Shown here in pieces: positions 11,671 through 22,990 of a stretch of 64,000 nucleotides of DNA. Numbering within the stretch: the first letter of the stretch is position 1; every line of letters begins with the position of its first letter. The notes under the pieces are model-generated. The model did no database searches. It was not told the DNA's origin and saw nothing but the letters and a program-made list of their open reading frames with translations. The position numbers were made by a program, and so were the translations under genes. This DNA is from Lunularia cruciata (lineage: Eukaryota > Streptophyta > Marchantiopsida > Lunulariales > Lunulariaceae), in contig OX419762.1 of NCBI GenBank assembly GCA_948567375.1, positions 26,428,608 to 26,492,607 of the forward strand, in the 5' to 3' direction.

Positions 11671-11881
11671 GCTACTCATTCAGGAAGGAATGATCCATTA
11701 GTTCAACTCCATCATGATCATAGGCCCTCAATAACAAATCAACATTTGAAGTCCAAAATCTCCTTATACACCATTGGAACCTCTTAAGTGATTGAGATTG
11801 CCATAAGCTCTTCATTCAGGAAGGAATGATCAATTGGTTCAACTCCATCATGATCATAGGCCCTAGATAACAAATCAACAT
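11610..11881. repeat. 136-bp tandem duplication in family 1 pol
   Basis: The unit starting at ttgaagtccagaatctcctt (about 11610) repeats at about 11746, through ggaacctcttgagtgattga, aggaaggaatgat and catgatcataggccct. The period is 136 bp, not a multiple of three, so the second unit changes frame. It covers the spacer between RNase H and integrase. Confidence 0.8.
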
Positions 11882-12353
11882 TTTCATGTTTCTTCTCTGG
11901 CCTATCCTCAATGTAGGCATACTTAGACAAGAGTAACATCCACCTTGCTAGCCTTGCTTCAATATTATGCTTGTTGAAGATGTACTTTTGAGCTTTGTGA
12001 TCCGTGACAATGGTGGCTTTCCTTCCAATCAAGTAGTGTCTAAACTTCTTGAGAACAAAGATCATTGCAAACCCTTCTCTCTCTATGATTGAGTAGTTCT
12101 TTTTTGCTAAAATCATCTATCTACTAGCATAAGCTATTGGATGATCATGCCCATCTTGGTCTAATTGACTAAGAGTGCATCCTATAGCTACATTAGAAGC
12201 ATCAATGTCAAGGATGAAAAGTTTACTCCAATCAGGTTTAGCAAGAATTGGAGCCACAACAAGGGATTGCTTGAGCTCCTCAAAAGTTTTGAAAGCCTCC
12301 TTGTCCTCCAAAATCACCATGTATCTCACACTCTTCTTCATGTAGATTTTCAA
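11784..12353 (-). pseudogene. RNase H domain of family 1 copy A
   Basis: Two adjoining minus-strand frames. 12353-12117 (EELKQSLVVAPILAKPDW, then FILDIDASNVAIGCTLSQ) covers the first catalytic Asp region and its tether. 12116-11784 (IEREGFAMIFVLKKFRHYL, TDHKAQKYIF, LLSRAYDHDG) covers the rest. They are separated by a stop. The family normally runs RT to RNase H to integrase without a break. The tail LLSRAYDHDG is the point where copy B's internal deletion rejoins. Confidence 0.75.
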
Positions 12354-12370
12354 TGCATAAGCCTTGTTGG

Positions 12371-13133
12371 AGAATGAGACAATAAACCTCCTATATTACC
12401 CAACCATCCCCAAGAATTGGCATAACTTTGTCAAGCTTGAGGGGAATATAAGGTCTAAGATTTTATTCAAGATCACCTACTTTTCCATCTTTGGAAATGA
12501 TATGCACCAAAAGCACACCTTCTTCACAACCAAAAATGCACTTCTCTAGGTTGAGTGACAAAAGGCTTCATCCAAGTGTTGTAAGATCTTGATCAGGTGC
12601 TCAAAGTGCTCCTCCTTGCTCCCATAGACACAAAAGTCATCAATGAAGTCTTTCATAATTTCCCAATGAAAGGTACAAACCTTGTTCATGAATCGTTGGA
12701 ATGTGATTGGAGCATTGCAAAGCTAAAAAAGCATGCACTTGAAAGCATAAGTTTCCCAAGGTATGGTGAGTTATTGATGTTTTGGTGCAATCTTGATTTG
12801 GTTATACTCATTATAACCATCTCCAAAACTATACCTCTCATGAAATACAACCTCCTCTAAGATCTCATCAACAAATGGCAAAGTGTAATAGTCCTTCTTA
12901 GTTATAACATTGAGCTTCTTGTAATTCATACATACCCAAAGCTTGTCATTCTTTCTTTTCACAATCACAATTGGAGACATCCATTTTGAATTCTTCACCT
13001 CAAAGATAAATCCAACCTTCTTGAGCTTGTCAATCTCCTCCTTCACAACCAAAGTTATTGGTGGGATAATGCAATGTTGCTTTTGGCAGACTAGTCTTGC
13101 ATGTGACTCCACTTCTATCTTGTGCTCCTCCAA
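12371..13133 (-). pseudogene. Reverse transcriptase of family 1 copy A
   Basis: Minus strand. 13133-12771 carries the N-terminal half of RT (KEEIDKLKKVGFIFEVKNS, SPIVIVKRKNDK, then KKDYYTLPFVDEILEEV). The catalytic box is read at about 12650-12620 as DFIDDFCVYG, retaining both Asp residues. The fingers region is in one frame; frameshifts occur after KIAPKHQ. The style is that of Tat/Athila-like elements. It is inactive because of the breaks. Confidence 0.75.
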
Positions 13134-13192
13134 GGTAACTTCCTTTAGATCCTTCTAACTGAAGCAAACACATGGATGAATTTGCAAAAAAT

Positions 13193-13879
13193 CTACTCAA
13201 ATCTCACCTTCTCCTCCTTGGTAACATTTGGACCATACTTGAGGATAGATAATCTCCTCTCTATCTCTTTAATTGTTAGTGGTGATTTATTTGGGTCCTT
13301 CAAAACACTTAGCTTAGGTGCAAAATCCATAAAACACAAGGAATACACATCTAAATTAGATTCAAATTCATCCTCATTGATGGAAATCTTGTCTTCCATG
13401 CTTTTGTCCACACCTAAAGCTCCTTCATAAGAAGGTGTTTTTGAATGTGAAATGTTGGTCGTGTTAGTCACAAGAACCGTGAATCTATGGTATGATGGCC
13501 CAATCCTCAAGTACCCTTTGTGCCATCAATAAATTTTGTGTGTTGCTCTCAACCATGGCCTCCCAAGAAGTAAATCATAGCTTTAATCTTTCAACACTTG
13601 GAAATTCATGAGATTTTGAACTCTTATAACTGAAATTACCACCTTATCCATCATCCATATTGGTCAAACTTGTTGCTTGTTTTCCATGCTCACCAAAAAT
13701 GTTAAAGGTCTCGAGGGTATCATACCTAACTTTTTCATCAACTTCTTTGACATGGCATTCACTAAAGATCTTCCATCAACAAGTACATCCTTGATGTTAA
13801 GACCATTCACTCTCATATCAATCTTGGAGGCATATTCATTAGCCTCCCATGGTGCTAGTTTGGCATCTATCACACCCAT
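13193..13879 (-). pseudogene. Aspartic protease and linker of family 1 copy A
   Basis: 13879-13664 contains VLVDGRSLVNAMSKKLMKKL, the retropepsin-like active-site segment in the variant form VDxGxSxN used by Tat/Athila-type gypsy elements. 13510-13193 is an acidic linker toward RT with no recognised fold. Stops separate the two pieces. The protease would cut Gag-Pol; here it is a relic. Confidence 0.65.
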
Positions 13880-15300
13880 TGATATTGGAGCTTTTGCTTT
13901 CTTCTTCCTCTTGCTCCTTATAAAAATTAAACCACCTTCTAAGCTCTTTTCTCAAGGTAAGACTCAAAGTGATTAGTTTGCCCATTGTGATGTTAGCCTT
14001 GTGACTATCAACATCCTCCAATACATTGTAGTTTCATTGTTGCTTTGAGATCAAGAAGTCTTCCATTCCTAACTTCTTCCTTGAAGTCTTTTTTTTTTAT
14101 GATGTTAAGGTGCAAGTGTGAGTGCTCCTAGTAGACATAAGAGTATCCTTGCTAGGATAAATCTTTGAGAAGTTTGTACATCCTCTACAAAATGAGCTCT
14201 ATTCTTTTCTTGTGTGAAAACTTCAAATTAAGACCTTTGGAGTTTGAGCTCTCTCCCTTCTCATACTTACTTTCAACCGTATCTATAAATATTATCCCCT
14301 TACATTTTTTTGGATTAAGAGCCACTAGAGTTTTACTTCCTCCCTCTTTTCCTCTATTGGCTCCCTCATAACCCCTTCCTCCATGGTAAGTGGAATTAGA
14401 GAAACTCCTTTGAATTTAGTCTCTTCCTCTATAATTGAAACAATTTCTATCATTGAAATTTTTGATTGGTTTGCCTCTTCTATATAGTTTCCATAACTTA
14501 TAGGCCCTCTCCACACATTCTGATCCACCTTTCTCTTCTCCCATAGTTGCACTACATTGATATTGAGATTTGCAAGTTGTTTTATGATGATTTGAAGTAG
14601 ATTTTTTGGTAGAGGTGGAAGAATCAAAGCAACTACTATTTGTGGTGCAACCCTTGCCACCAAAGTATCAAAATTTTACCATACTTTTAACCTTGAGGAG
14701 AATGAACAACCTCCTTTGCCACCAAATCACTCTCATCCCCTTCCAAACTCTCCTCCATATAAATTTTAATCTTGATAGCTTCAACTTTGGAAGAAGTTTT
14801 CTCATATCTCACTTTACTTTGCATCTAAGGTCTCAACCCTCTCACAAAATTCTTGGTGAACATGGCTCCTATGCCAATCATAGTAGTCTCCACATCATCC
14901 CCTCTCTTCCTTAACACTATGCAAAATTTGGATTCTAACTTCTCCACTCTTTTTACATAGACTCTCACTTTCTCTCCATCTCCATGTTTGAGGAAGGTAA
15001 TCTCATTCATCAATCTCTTATAATTTTCATATAGAAAAAAGTTTCTCAATGTGTGTTGAAGTCAAACTCTTCCAAGACTCTTCTTGCCCATCTTTTTTTT
15101 TCTCTCTCTCTCTCTTTTGGTATTTTGACTCATACCATGTTAGGGATACATCCTCAAAGAAATCAGGTAATAATGAGGCCTACTCATTCTTCCTTCTCTC
15201 ATTGTTTCCTTGAAGCTCTCTTGAAGTCTCTCACAAAGGTTTTCACATTTTTTCCATTCTTGCAAAAAAAAACCGGAAGTTTCTCCATCTTAGCCTCTCA
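13880..15300 (-). pseudogene. Gag of family 1 copy A
   Basis: Broken into pieces on the minus strand: an N-terminal remnant near 15290-15050 (matches GKLPIFFGKDGEDVEAFVRD of copy B but frameshifted), 15049-14825 (EITFLKHGDGEKVRVYVKRV, then MIGIGAMFTKNFVRGLRP) and 14663-14325 (nucleocapsid-side linker). The zinc knuckle is frame-disrupted around 14400-14460. Copies B and C show the intact knuckle (CxxCGGxGHxxxxC). The end near 14200 retains the gag tail that helps define the deletion junction in copy B. Confidence 0.7.
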
Positions 15301-15598
15301 CTATTTTCTCTTTTCTCTCAATTTTTTTTATTTTCTCTCACTCTTTAACTAATAGAGTATATATACAACTAATACCATTTGAGAGTAATCCACCCTAGGA
15401 AATACAAAAAGCTCAAGTTGCTCCAAGATTTCTATGCCAAGATCAGATCCTAGAGTGCATATTAATTGAAACTTAATAGATAGTTTATCCCTAGATTGAA
15501 AGATTATCTTCATCACTAATTTTGAGAATTAGCTAACAAAGGTGGTAATATCTCTATAGTTATACTAAGACTTTCTCCAAGATCTTTCACCAAAGTCT

Positions 15599-15985
15599 TC
15601 AAAGTGTTGTTACTCCAATACACTCATGTCCTTTTGGAAGTCCTTTCACTCCACAAACCTCACACAACTCCTTGATCTTAGATCTCCTCCCTCCCAATCT
15701 TGGTGAAAAAGGTACATGCAATCCCAAGTCAAGTAAGCCTCTTCTTTCACTCAATCTCTTGCTCTCAAAGTTCAATGGGCATGAATTTTCCTTATGTCCC
15801 TTCTCTCCACATAAAAATAATTTATAATCACTCTTTCCTCCAAGTAATGTATGCTTTTGGGTCTTCTCAATACTCTCTTTAGATTCTATTCTAAACTCTC
15901 TTTTCCTCAAATTAACCTCTACAATCACCTCAAACCCTTGGCAAACCTTACATAGCCTCAACTTCCACTCTTGGTGACCCTCCAT
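15599..15985 (-). pseudogene. Family 1 pre-gag zinc-motif ORF, copy A
   Basis: 128 codons starting MEGHQEWKLRLCKVCQGFEV, preserved at the same place before gag in copies B (45361-44978) and C (28725-29198). It has a CCHC-like knuckle whose first Cys is lost here (FLCGEKGHKENSC keeps the second Cys, His and last Cys), then a Ser/Gly/Arg-rich stretch, then a second cysteine cluster CEVCGVKGLPKGHEC (CX2CX8HXC). The C-terminal third seen in copy C is cut off by a stop. The role is unknown; nucleic-acid binding is a reasonable inference from the motifs. I know of no standard gypsy domain at this position. Confidence 0.6.
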
Positions 15986-16623
15986 GTTCCCAAAATGAGT
16001 TTAAACACCCAAACATGCTTTTGGTTGCTCTTGAACTCCTCATGCATGAGGTCTCAACTCTCGAAAATTGACTCTTCCTCACAATGTCACTAAATTATGT
16101 CCATTGGTATGTTACAGTCTTTTGAAATTTTTCACATTTGATCATAACTCTAGGCATTGTCCCATGCAAAATTTTAGATCCTTTCATTGAGCCATTTGGC
16201 CCAGGTATTCAACACACATAAGTTAGATTTGGTTTGAAAAACACCACCTTTACTTTAAAATCTCATAACTTCATGCACAAGATTGATCTCTCCCTAATTC
16301 TTAGGCCAAAAGGTACAATATTATGCATTGAATATTTTTGCAAAGTTTCAAAACAATCCAGTTGAAACTGAAGAAATGATAAACTCTATATAAAATTCTA
16401 AAGAGCGTGCAGTTTGCGGAAACAATTTACTCTACCACCTTCCAAACAATCTAGCTCAATGTGTGTAGCAGCCCTTACAATAATTTTAGGTATCCCACCT
16501 AACATATAATCCAATCTATTCTCTATCAAGATCTCAAATCCAGATCTCAAACTTGAGGTGATCTCCAAAATCATCGTAATCTCCAAAATCTGTAATATAC
16601 CCCACAAATCTCTTCAGATTTTT

Positions 16624-16842
16624 TCATGTGTATAGTATGTAAAGTGTCACCTCAAAAATATCATAATGAACTACAAGATATACAAATGGGTCCAAGTTTT
16701 CAAACATAAGGTCAAAAGTCTCTCCTAATGTTCTCTCTAAGTGAGCTCTCATATCCTCCTTTTGTCTAATATAGAATTCTACATGGAACATTATCTTGCA
16801 TTCTAGAGAGGTCTTGGTAATGGAACGAAAAATGTGAGTCAA
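16624..16842 (-). CDS. Family 1 PBS-spanning leader ORF, copy A
   Basis: A 72-codon frame that starts at the inner edge of the 5' LTR, reads through the PBS and ends in the leader (MFHVEFYIRQKEDMRAHLER, then DPFVYLVVHYDIFEV). The same frame is open in copy B (46223-45990) and copy C (27844-28077). Retention of frame in three diverged copies hints at coding use. Even so, it is short and its start overlaps a fixed non-coding signal, so chance plus recent ancestry remains possible. Confidence 0.4.
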   Translation of the reverse strand: MTHIFRSITKTSLECKIMFHVEFYIRQKEDMRAHLERTLGETFDLMFENLDPFVYLVVHYDIFEVTLYILYT

Positions 16843-16993
16843 CCTGTCTCTAACTCAAGATGAACCTCTAATGGTTCTTATGGTAGTGCACCATGGACTA
16901 AGAATGCAAGGAACCAACTCCATCATATTTTTTCAAGGCTAACACTCCAAGACTCAAACCATTGCTCACTAGAGAACTCAATGAGAGAGATGA
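16833..16993 (-). repeat. 5' LTR of family 1 copy A, first piece
   Basis: Begins tgtgagtcaacctgtctcta, matching the LTR edge of copy B (46202), and runs to gagagagatga at 16993. The LTR text resumes as gatagttgcaaatcaaatga at 25273. The gap is exactly filled by the family 2 element. Confidence 0.85.
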
Positions 16994-17575
16994 TGTAATG
17001 TTCCAAAGGTAGTAAAGAAACACCAAAGAGAAAACACAAGTTTCACACTCAAACTTTGATACCCCAAAGGAGAATCTTGGCTTTATTATATAGCAAAGTA
17101 GACACTCAATTATAACATAACCCTTGGATCAGATATATGGATTTGTGATATGTCATTGATCTCCACCTCAAATTAGATGTATGCATGGGTGAAATGTTGG
17201 ATCTGGTCCTATCAGGTTGATCAAACCAATGTTCATTGGTGGGAATCTTTAGAGAATCTTTTTGTATGAATTTCTAAATTGTATGGGTGAGGTACCATTG
17301 CAAACCTCTTGATGAAACAAATAGGAGGTAAGGGAAGGCCAACTTTATCTCTCTTGGGGGAAATTTGCACATTTTTGAGGCCTAATTTATCCATTTAGGC
17401 CTTCAAATTTGCCTCTAAAGATTTCAAACATATTTTGGTGTCTACTCTATTAGCAAAAGTACTCTTTTGGTGATACCTCTATTAGATCTATTTAGTCCAT
17501 CATGTATAAAATTCTTTTAGATGTTATCAAACCAAATTTCACCTCTAGATCACATGTCTAGCTATTGGTATTACA
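16994..17575 (-). repeat. 3' LTR of the nested family 2 element
   Basis: About 580 bp. It matches 24701-25272 throughout (shared words: aacaccaaagagaaaacaca/aacatcaaagagaaaacaca, catgtcattgatct, gcctctaaagattt/gcctcttaagattt, ctagctattggtattac). Many point differences by eye indicate an old insertion. Confidence 0.85.
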
Positions 17576-17604
17576 ATAACTTTTATTATCTCTCTCCTTT
17601 TAAG
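17576..17604 (-). promoter_or_regulatory. Polypurine tract of the nested family 2 element
   Basis: Minus-strand reading gives aaaaggagagagataataaaa directly before the 3' LTR, the expected place for plus-strand priming. The plus-strand copy at 30603-30617 has aaaaggggggagg in the same position. Confidence 0.6.
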
Positions 17605-17900
17605 ATGCAATGTCGTTGTGCAAAGCTATTGCTCAAAAGATTGCACCAACATTGGTGCATGTGTCATGTTTTCTTACTATACAAATATGTCTCCTGACTG
17701 GGAGGTATATTTGTATAGTAAGAAAACATGGAACATTGGATGGATCTTCATGTATGATGGTAGCTCGAAGTGATAGACCACAGCGTTGACTCAATAAAGA
17801 ATAGAAAAAGGTCCAATAAAACAAAGTTGTAGCTTACGAGGGCCAACTAATGTGAAGTTGATTATTGACAGCCACACTTGATCCTTGACATTGAACTCCA
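17605..17900 (-). pseudogene. Integrase C-terminus and chromodomain remnant, family 2 nested copy
   Basis: Minus-strand fragments read LELPSYMKIHPMFHVF, the end of the integrase-to-chromodomain linker common in chromoviruses, and then MLVQSFEQ-LC, matching the better-kept tail at 30470-30604. The two pieces are separated by the 66-bp palindrome at 17665-17730, which lies where the chromodomain core should be and has replaced or displaced it. Confidence 0.55.
17665..17730. repeat. Perfect 24-bp inverted repeat with an 18-nt loop
   Basis: Arm 17665-17688 (catgttttcttactatacaa...) is the exact reverse complement of 17707-17730. The loop gtctcctgactgggaggt itself can pair ctcc with ggag. It lies inside decayed family 2 pol, where no hairpin is expected, and is better preserved than the flanks. 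A template-switch event during reverse transcription or repair would explain it. Confidence 0.9.
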
Positions 17901-18640
17901 TGTGCCTATGGTGTGCATTGGCATACTACTTTTGTCAACTTTGGACAATTTGCAACTTGTGCTTGGCGCTCTCCACACCTTATTGAATTCTGGAAACAAA
18001 GTTGTTGTTTGCATCAACCTTGGTAGCCACTGGACAAATCTTCATCAAGCTTGAAGGTGTGAGGGGATGCTCACCATACCTGAGGAAGAATGGAGTAACT
18101 TGGGTGGATGCATTCACTAAATTGTTATAAGAAAATTCCACCAATGGAACTAAGGTGTTTCACCTCTCTTGCTCATCTAAGGTGAAGCCTCATAGCCTGT
18201 CTTCAATAGTGAAATTAGCACATTCTATTTGTCCATCTATTTGTGGGTGGTAAGCCATGGACATGGCAAACTTGGTTTGAACAAACCAAAGAGTGTTTGC
18301 CAAAAAAAACTAGTGAATTGACTGCCTTTATCGGTGGTGAGCACTCAAGATAGGCAATGGTGAGAGAAGATTGCATCTAAGTACAATTGAGCTAGTTGTA
18401 GAGCAGTCATGTCCATGGTTGTAGGCCATAAATGAATCATTTTATTGAGTTCGTCAACAAAGACTACCATGGAGTTAAACTCTAAGGTGATCTTGGGCAA
18501 TTCACTAATTAGATCTATACTCACCAGTTTCAACGTTGTGTAGGAGTAGGGAGGAGTTGAAGGAGTCTTGTAAGATTTTGATTAGGAGCTTTGTTTTGTT
18601 GATAAAGTAGGTAGCTCCAAATGCATGCCATCACATCGTT
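17901..18640 (-). pseudogene. Integrase of the nested family 2 element
   Basis: Minus strand. A degraded zinc-binding region at about 18700-18600 is followed by the catalytic core at 18533-18345 (VSIDLISELP, VVFVDELNKMIHLWPT), which includes the first catalytic Asp. The later core and the Glu region are scattered over shifted frames to about 17900. The element cannot integrate itself. Confidence 0.65.
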
Positions 18641-18884
18641 GTTCATCTTGGGTAAATAGTAATGGACTTGGACTGCATCCAAGGTTTTGTCTACTCCAAA
18701 ATGACCTAGAATTGTAGAATCATGACATTCTGCTAGGATGGTGGTGTGTAGTTCTATGACATTTAGGATCCATAATTTACCATCATGAAAGGTGAGTCCT
18801 TGGGTGTTGGTGATGTCTTTGGATTATTGAGCTCCTACATTCTATGGATCAGTTTTTGTAGCAACTAGAATCTTTGGCTAGAAT

Positions 18885-20257
18885 TTAGGGTTCATCTTGA
18901 CCTCTACCACCAAATTTTCTACCATCAATATTTAAGTAAATGCATCTACAAGTTGGTTCTTGCCTTCCAGATAGGTGATTGTCATGTTGAATCATTGTTG
19001 CCACTTTGCCCTTTGAATTTGGCAATGAGATAGATCTTTCCGCATCATGAGGTAGATTAGAGGTTTGTGGTTTATCTCTACTACAAATGCCTTCTTTCCA
19101 AGACAATGCTTCCAATTCTTGGTTGCAAGGACAGTGGCCAGCTCTATGGTTAGATAGTTGCATTCTGCTAGTAACATCTTTTGAGAGAAATATGCAATGG
19201 GATGCCATCTGTCATGCCACTCTTGTTGTAAGATTGCTCCTATTGCTACACCCGATGCATCTATAGCCAACTTGAATGGATATTTTGGATCATACCATTT
19301 CAAGATTGGTGCATGTAGCAAGGCATCTTTTAATTCTTGAAAGACCAACTCTTATGTGGTTCTCCACGTCCACTTTGTCCCCTTGCCAAGTAGTGTTGTT
19401 AAAGGCTATGCAACCTTGGAGAAGTCCTTAATAAATTGATGATAAAACCTTGTCAACCCCAAGAAGCTCTTGAGTTGAGTCTGATCTTCTAGAGCGCTCC
19501 ATTTTTTAATGAACTATACTTTATCTATTAATACTTGGATACCTTCTACACTTACTCTTTGCCCCAAGTAGTCTACTTTAGACTTGCAAAACTTTCATTT
19601 TGAGATTTTGGCATACAATTGATTTTGTCTTAGAATCTAGAGGACTTCTTGTAAATGTTGTTTATGTTCCATCATCATCCTATTGTATACTAAGATGTCA
19701 TCTAGGAAGATGATAACAACCTTATCCAAATATGGATGAAATATATCATTCACCAGACTCATAATAGTGGCAAGTGCATTGGTGAGGCCAAATGGCATCA
19801 CGAGGTACTCAAAGTGGCTATACTTAGTTCAAAAGGTGTTTTTGTGTACATCTTCTTCTACAATCTAGATTTGATTGTAACCAATCCGTAGGTCCAGTTT
19901 GGTGAAGTGTTTTGCTCCATTAAGTTGATAAAACAGGTCACCCATGCGGGGTAAGGGGTATTTTTTCTTCACTATTTGCTGATTGAGACCTCAATAGGCA
20001 ATACACATGCACATTGTACCATCCTTCTTCTTCACAAACAAGACAAGAGCACTATATGGTGATACATTGGGTTGGATAAACACTTTTTGCAACATATCCT
20101 CAATTTGAGCCTTACACTCCTCCAACTCATGAGGTAATAGATAATATGGAGCCTTACAACAAGGTGTCTTCCCCGGAAGTGTCTCAATTTTATGATCTAC
20201 TTTCCTTTGGTGGTAATCCTGAAGGTAGATCATATGGAAAGATATCTTAAAACTCAT
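18885..20257 (-). pseudogene. Reverse transcriptase and RNase H of the nested family 2 element
   Basis: Minus strand. 20257-19991 gives the RT entry (DHKIETLPGKTP, IEDMLQKVFIQPNVSPYSA, VLFVKKKDGTM). Decayed frames carry the palm, with FLDDILVY at about 19719-19690 keeping the catalytic Asp pair. 19348-18992 is RNase H (FKLAIDASGVAIGAILQQ, PIAYFSQKM, INHKPLIYL). The order and style are those of chromoviruses. Several stops and shifts are present. Confidence 0.75.
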
Positions 20258-20515
20258 TTACCACACCTTTCAATTTCTCAAGAATTTGTTCATCAAGATA
20301 TGTACTATGGACTTCTCTTATTAGACCCATGAAACATCTATCTATCTTTCAAATAGTTGTTGTCCTTATGACATAGAGAGGCATTTCTTGCCTATGTGAT
20401 TTTTCTTTAACCCAATGATCATCTATTGGCGAGTGCTCACTACTTTCCTCCTCCAATCTACCATAAGGTTATAATACTTCATCCATGGTACACTTAGGAT
20501 TGCATCATAACAAGC

Positions 20516-20758
20516 TTATTGTATCACTTGCCACTCAATTGCTTCCTGATATTCTTTTACAGAGAGTGCTACCCTTCTACGTAACGATTCAATCTTCTCT
20601 CTTTGCCCATTAAATAACTCTACTTCTTTGCTCTCATCCTTTTCTAGATCCATCCCTAATCTTCTCGCAACCAAGCAAGACAAGAAATTCTTTGTTTTCC
20701 CATGATCTATCAATACTCTCATCTGATTTCCTTCTAGGGCTCTATTCATGACAATCAA
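20516..20758 (-). pseudogene. Aspartic protease of the nested family 2 element
   Basis: The 80-codon frame contains MRVLIDHGKTKNFLSCLVAR, matching the retropepsin pattern VLIDSGATHNFIS. The active-site Asp is kept, but the following Ser/Thr and Ala are changed to His and Lys, so it would probably be inactive even if translated. It lies between the gag cysteine cluster and RT, as expected. Confidence 0.6.
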
Positions 20759-20889
20759 TTGTGAATTTGCCTTCTAGATCTTTGCACATCCATATTCTTC
20801 CTCCCTTCACTTTTTTGCTTCCCTATTGAGCAAATAAGGCCGTGAGGTACATTTATTGGCAATCTTTGTTTTTTGAGGTAATTTCCGCA

Positions 20890-21500
20890 TCTTCTTTGGT
20901 GCGTCTCTCCATGTTGTTTAAAGATTGCCTATATAGAGGCCGAGAGCCTCTAGGGAGACAAACATAACAATTGATGGATATGTCTCCACCAATACAACCA
21001 CAATTGTAGCAACAATGTTGTTCTTCTTTGGTTCTTTCTCCTTGTGAGATTCCATCTCTCCATCATTTCTACTTGTCTTTGCTCTCCTTGAAGCAGTTGT
21101 GCTCTTTGGTCTCAAAACCAAAGGTTGCACAATTCCATAGGTATTGGTCTACCCATGTGTGGCATTTTAACATGATAATGTTGAGATTGAACTACTCCTT
21201 CACCTCCTCCAAGTGCCTCTGCTATTCTCTAAGCGCAAGCAAAGGCTTCAATACTATGTGATGACTTCTTGGCAAATTCGCTCCTTCAATCCTTATTTGA
21301 AAGTTTTAGAGCCTCTGCTAGACTCATGTCGGTTATTGCAGCTTGTAGATCAAGAATGCCTCAATGTACTCTTTTATGCTATTCTTTTGTTTCAATCTCC
21401 ATAGTCAAATTTGGGCTATCTGCACAAAATCCACTGATTAGAAATTCTTCAACAATCCTTCTTGTATTGTTGTCCACATTGTCATACTTTTCTTTTCTCT
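20890..21500 (-). pseudogene. Gag C-terminal part of the nested family 2 element
   Basis: Minus-strand text around 21010-20930, in one frame, reads CYNCGCIGGDISINC, a degraded nucleocapsid zinc knuckle: the family His is Gly and the last spacing is one residue too long. Upstream (about 21480-21220) there is a helical Gag tail (MSLAEALKLS). Stops break the frame. Confidence 0.5.
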
Positions 21501-22990
21501 CTCTAGGAACACAGAGGGTGCCTAGCTGTGAAGACTACAAATTAGAGGCTAGAGGTATACCCGTAACTACTTGATTGAACACGCGTGTTACCCAACCGCT
21601 GAAACTAATATTCTTGCTATCATGAAGAGTAGTGACGGGCAACTTAACCTATCATCATAACACACACTTCTAGTCTACTGGTCGTCACTTCCATCAATAC
21701 CAAAGAGAAATACAAAGTATTCCTAGAAGGAAAAAGTAAGCGCAATGCTTGCATACCAATCCAAACCAATTGGGCGTACAAACAAGCATGTAAGCATAGA
21801 GAGGACACAATCACAAGAATATGGCAATAACTTTGTGTTTTTTGTTGGAAAAGAGCTTGAGAGCCTTCTTGATCTATCATCAAGCTCATTTCAACCTGTA
21901 ATCCAAGTCTCCTCCAATTTGAACTTTAGATTTTAATAATTTCTATTTCAAATGGAGAATTCTTATGTCTTCTTGATGGGGAAAACTCTATGCAGCTCAT
22001 ATGTACATAACTTCTTTTGTGTAGCTTGGATTTAAGTGTTTTAGAATTCAATGGAAAGCCTATGAGATAATATTTCCAATGATATAAAATAAATTTCAAT
22101 CAAATTACTATAGCTCTTTGAAAACCTCTCAAATTTGGCTAGGGTTTTGCAACTTTCACCTAATTTCAAAACCCCTATTTTAGGGTTTGCTCCTATTTCT
22201 TGGCAATTTCTCCCCAAATTTTTTATTCGGAAGTACACTTGATCCTTACAAACACTTTGGCAACTTGAAGCCCTCAATCATAGTCACAAGATAGGAAAAT
22301 TGACATCCAATCAAGATGGAAGATATCAAACTACTCTATTGAGCTTATGATAGTATTTGCAGAAGATGATTTGCATTAGATCTCACTCTCCATAGATCTA
22401 GAGCCAAGAAAATTTTTCATAGTAGTTGGTTGTATCCTTGTCTAAACTCCTAAAATTTTTGTAGCCTAGTCCAACCCCAGTCCCTAGATGTGGATCAATT
22501 CTTGAGCTAGGCTAACTTGTGAGCTCTATAGACCCAAGTATACTTGATCCAAGACCTTAAATTCTTTATTTCAATAATTCACATGAAACCTTTGCATTGA
22601 GGTGCAAATTCTAACCAATAAAAACATTGGAAATTTTCATAAGGTAACTCAAACCACAACTTGGGGAGTGACCAAAACTCCAAACTTGATCATCAGCTCT
22701 TCTCCAACACGTCATATCTCAAAAATTTCAATTTCAATCAATCATTTTTTATTTGAGATTGATCCAAAACTGGAATTTCTTGTGCTCAGGGATATATATA
22801 ATACTCTCCAACCTCACCAATAGATCATGAAAATAATTCAATAAGCTCTCCCAATTGCCTACAATTCTACCTCCCTTGACTCAATTGAAAATATCCCTCT
22901 CAAAATCTGTTCAAATTGTTTGATTGCAGTCTTCAAATTGTAGCTTATCAGCTCCTTTCTCCAACCATAGACTTCACTCTTCAAATGCTC
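21500..22990 (-). repeat. Family 2 leader module (also at 37200-38710, plus strand)
   Basis: On the minus strand this 1.5-kb stretch matches 37200-38710: ggagctgataagctacaatttgaag, agttttgg(t/g)cactcccca, aaccctaaaatagggtttt / aaccctaaaatagggatttt and tgtgttcctagagagagaaaa all recur in the same order. Short frames such as 21889-21644 and 38294-38536 are partly conserved (SQALFQQKTQSYCHI; SEALFQKKHRELLSY) but no domain is recognised. Confidence 0.7.

Noticed and set aside
13677-13976. 99-codon plus-strand frame, and similar plus-strand frames over 10-16 kb and 43-45 kb
   Set aside because: They lie opposite recognisable gag and pol coding strands and show no motif of their own.
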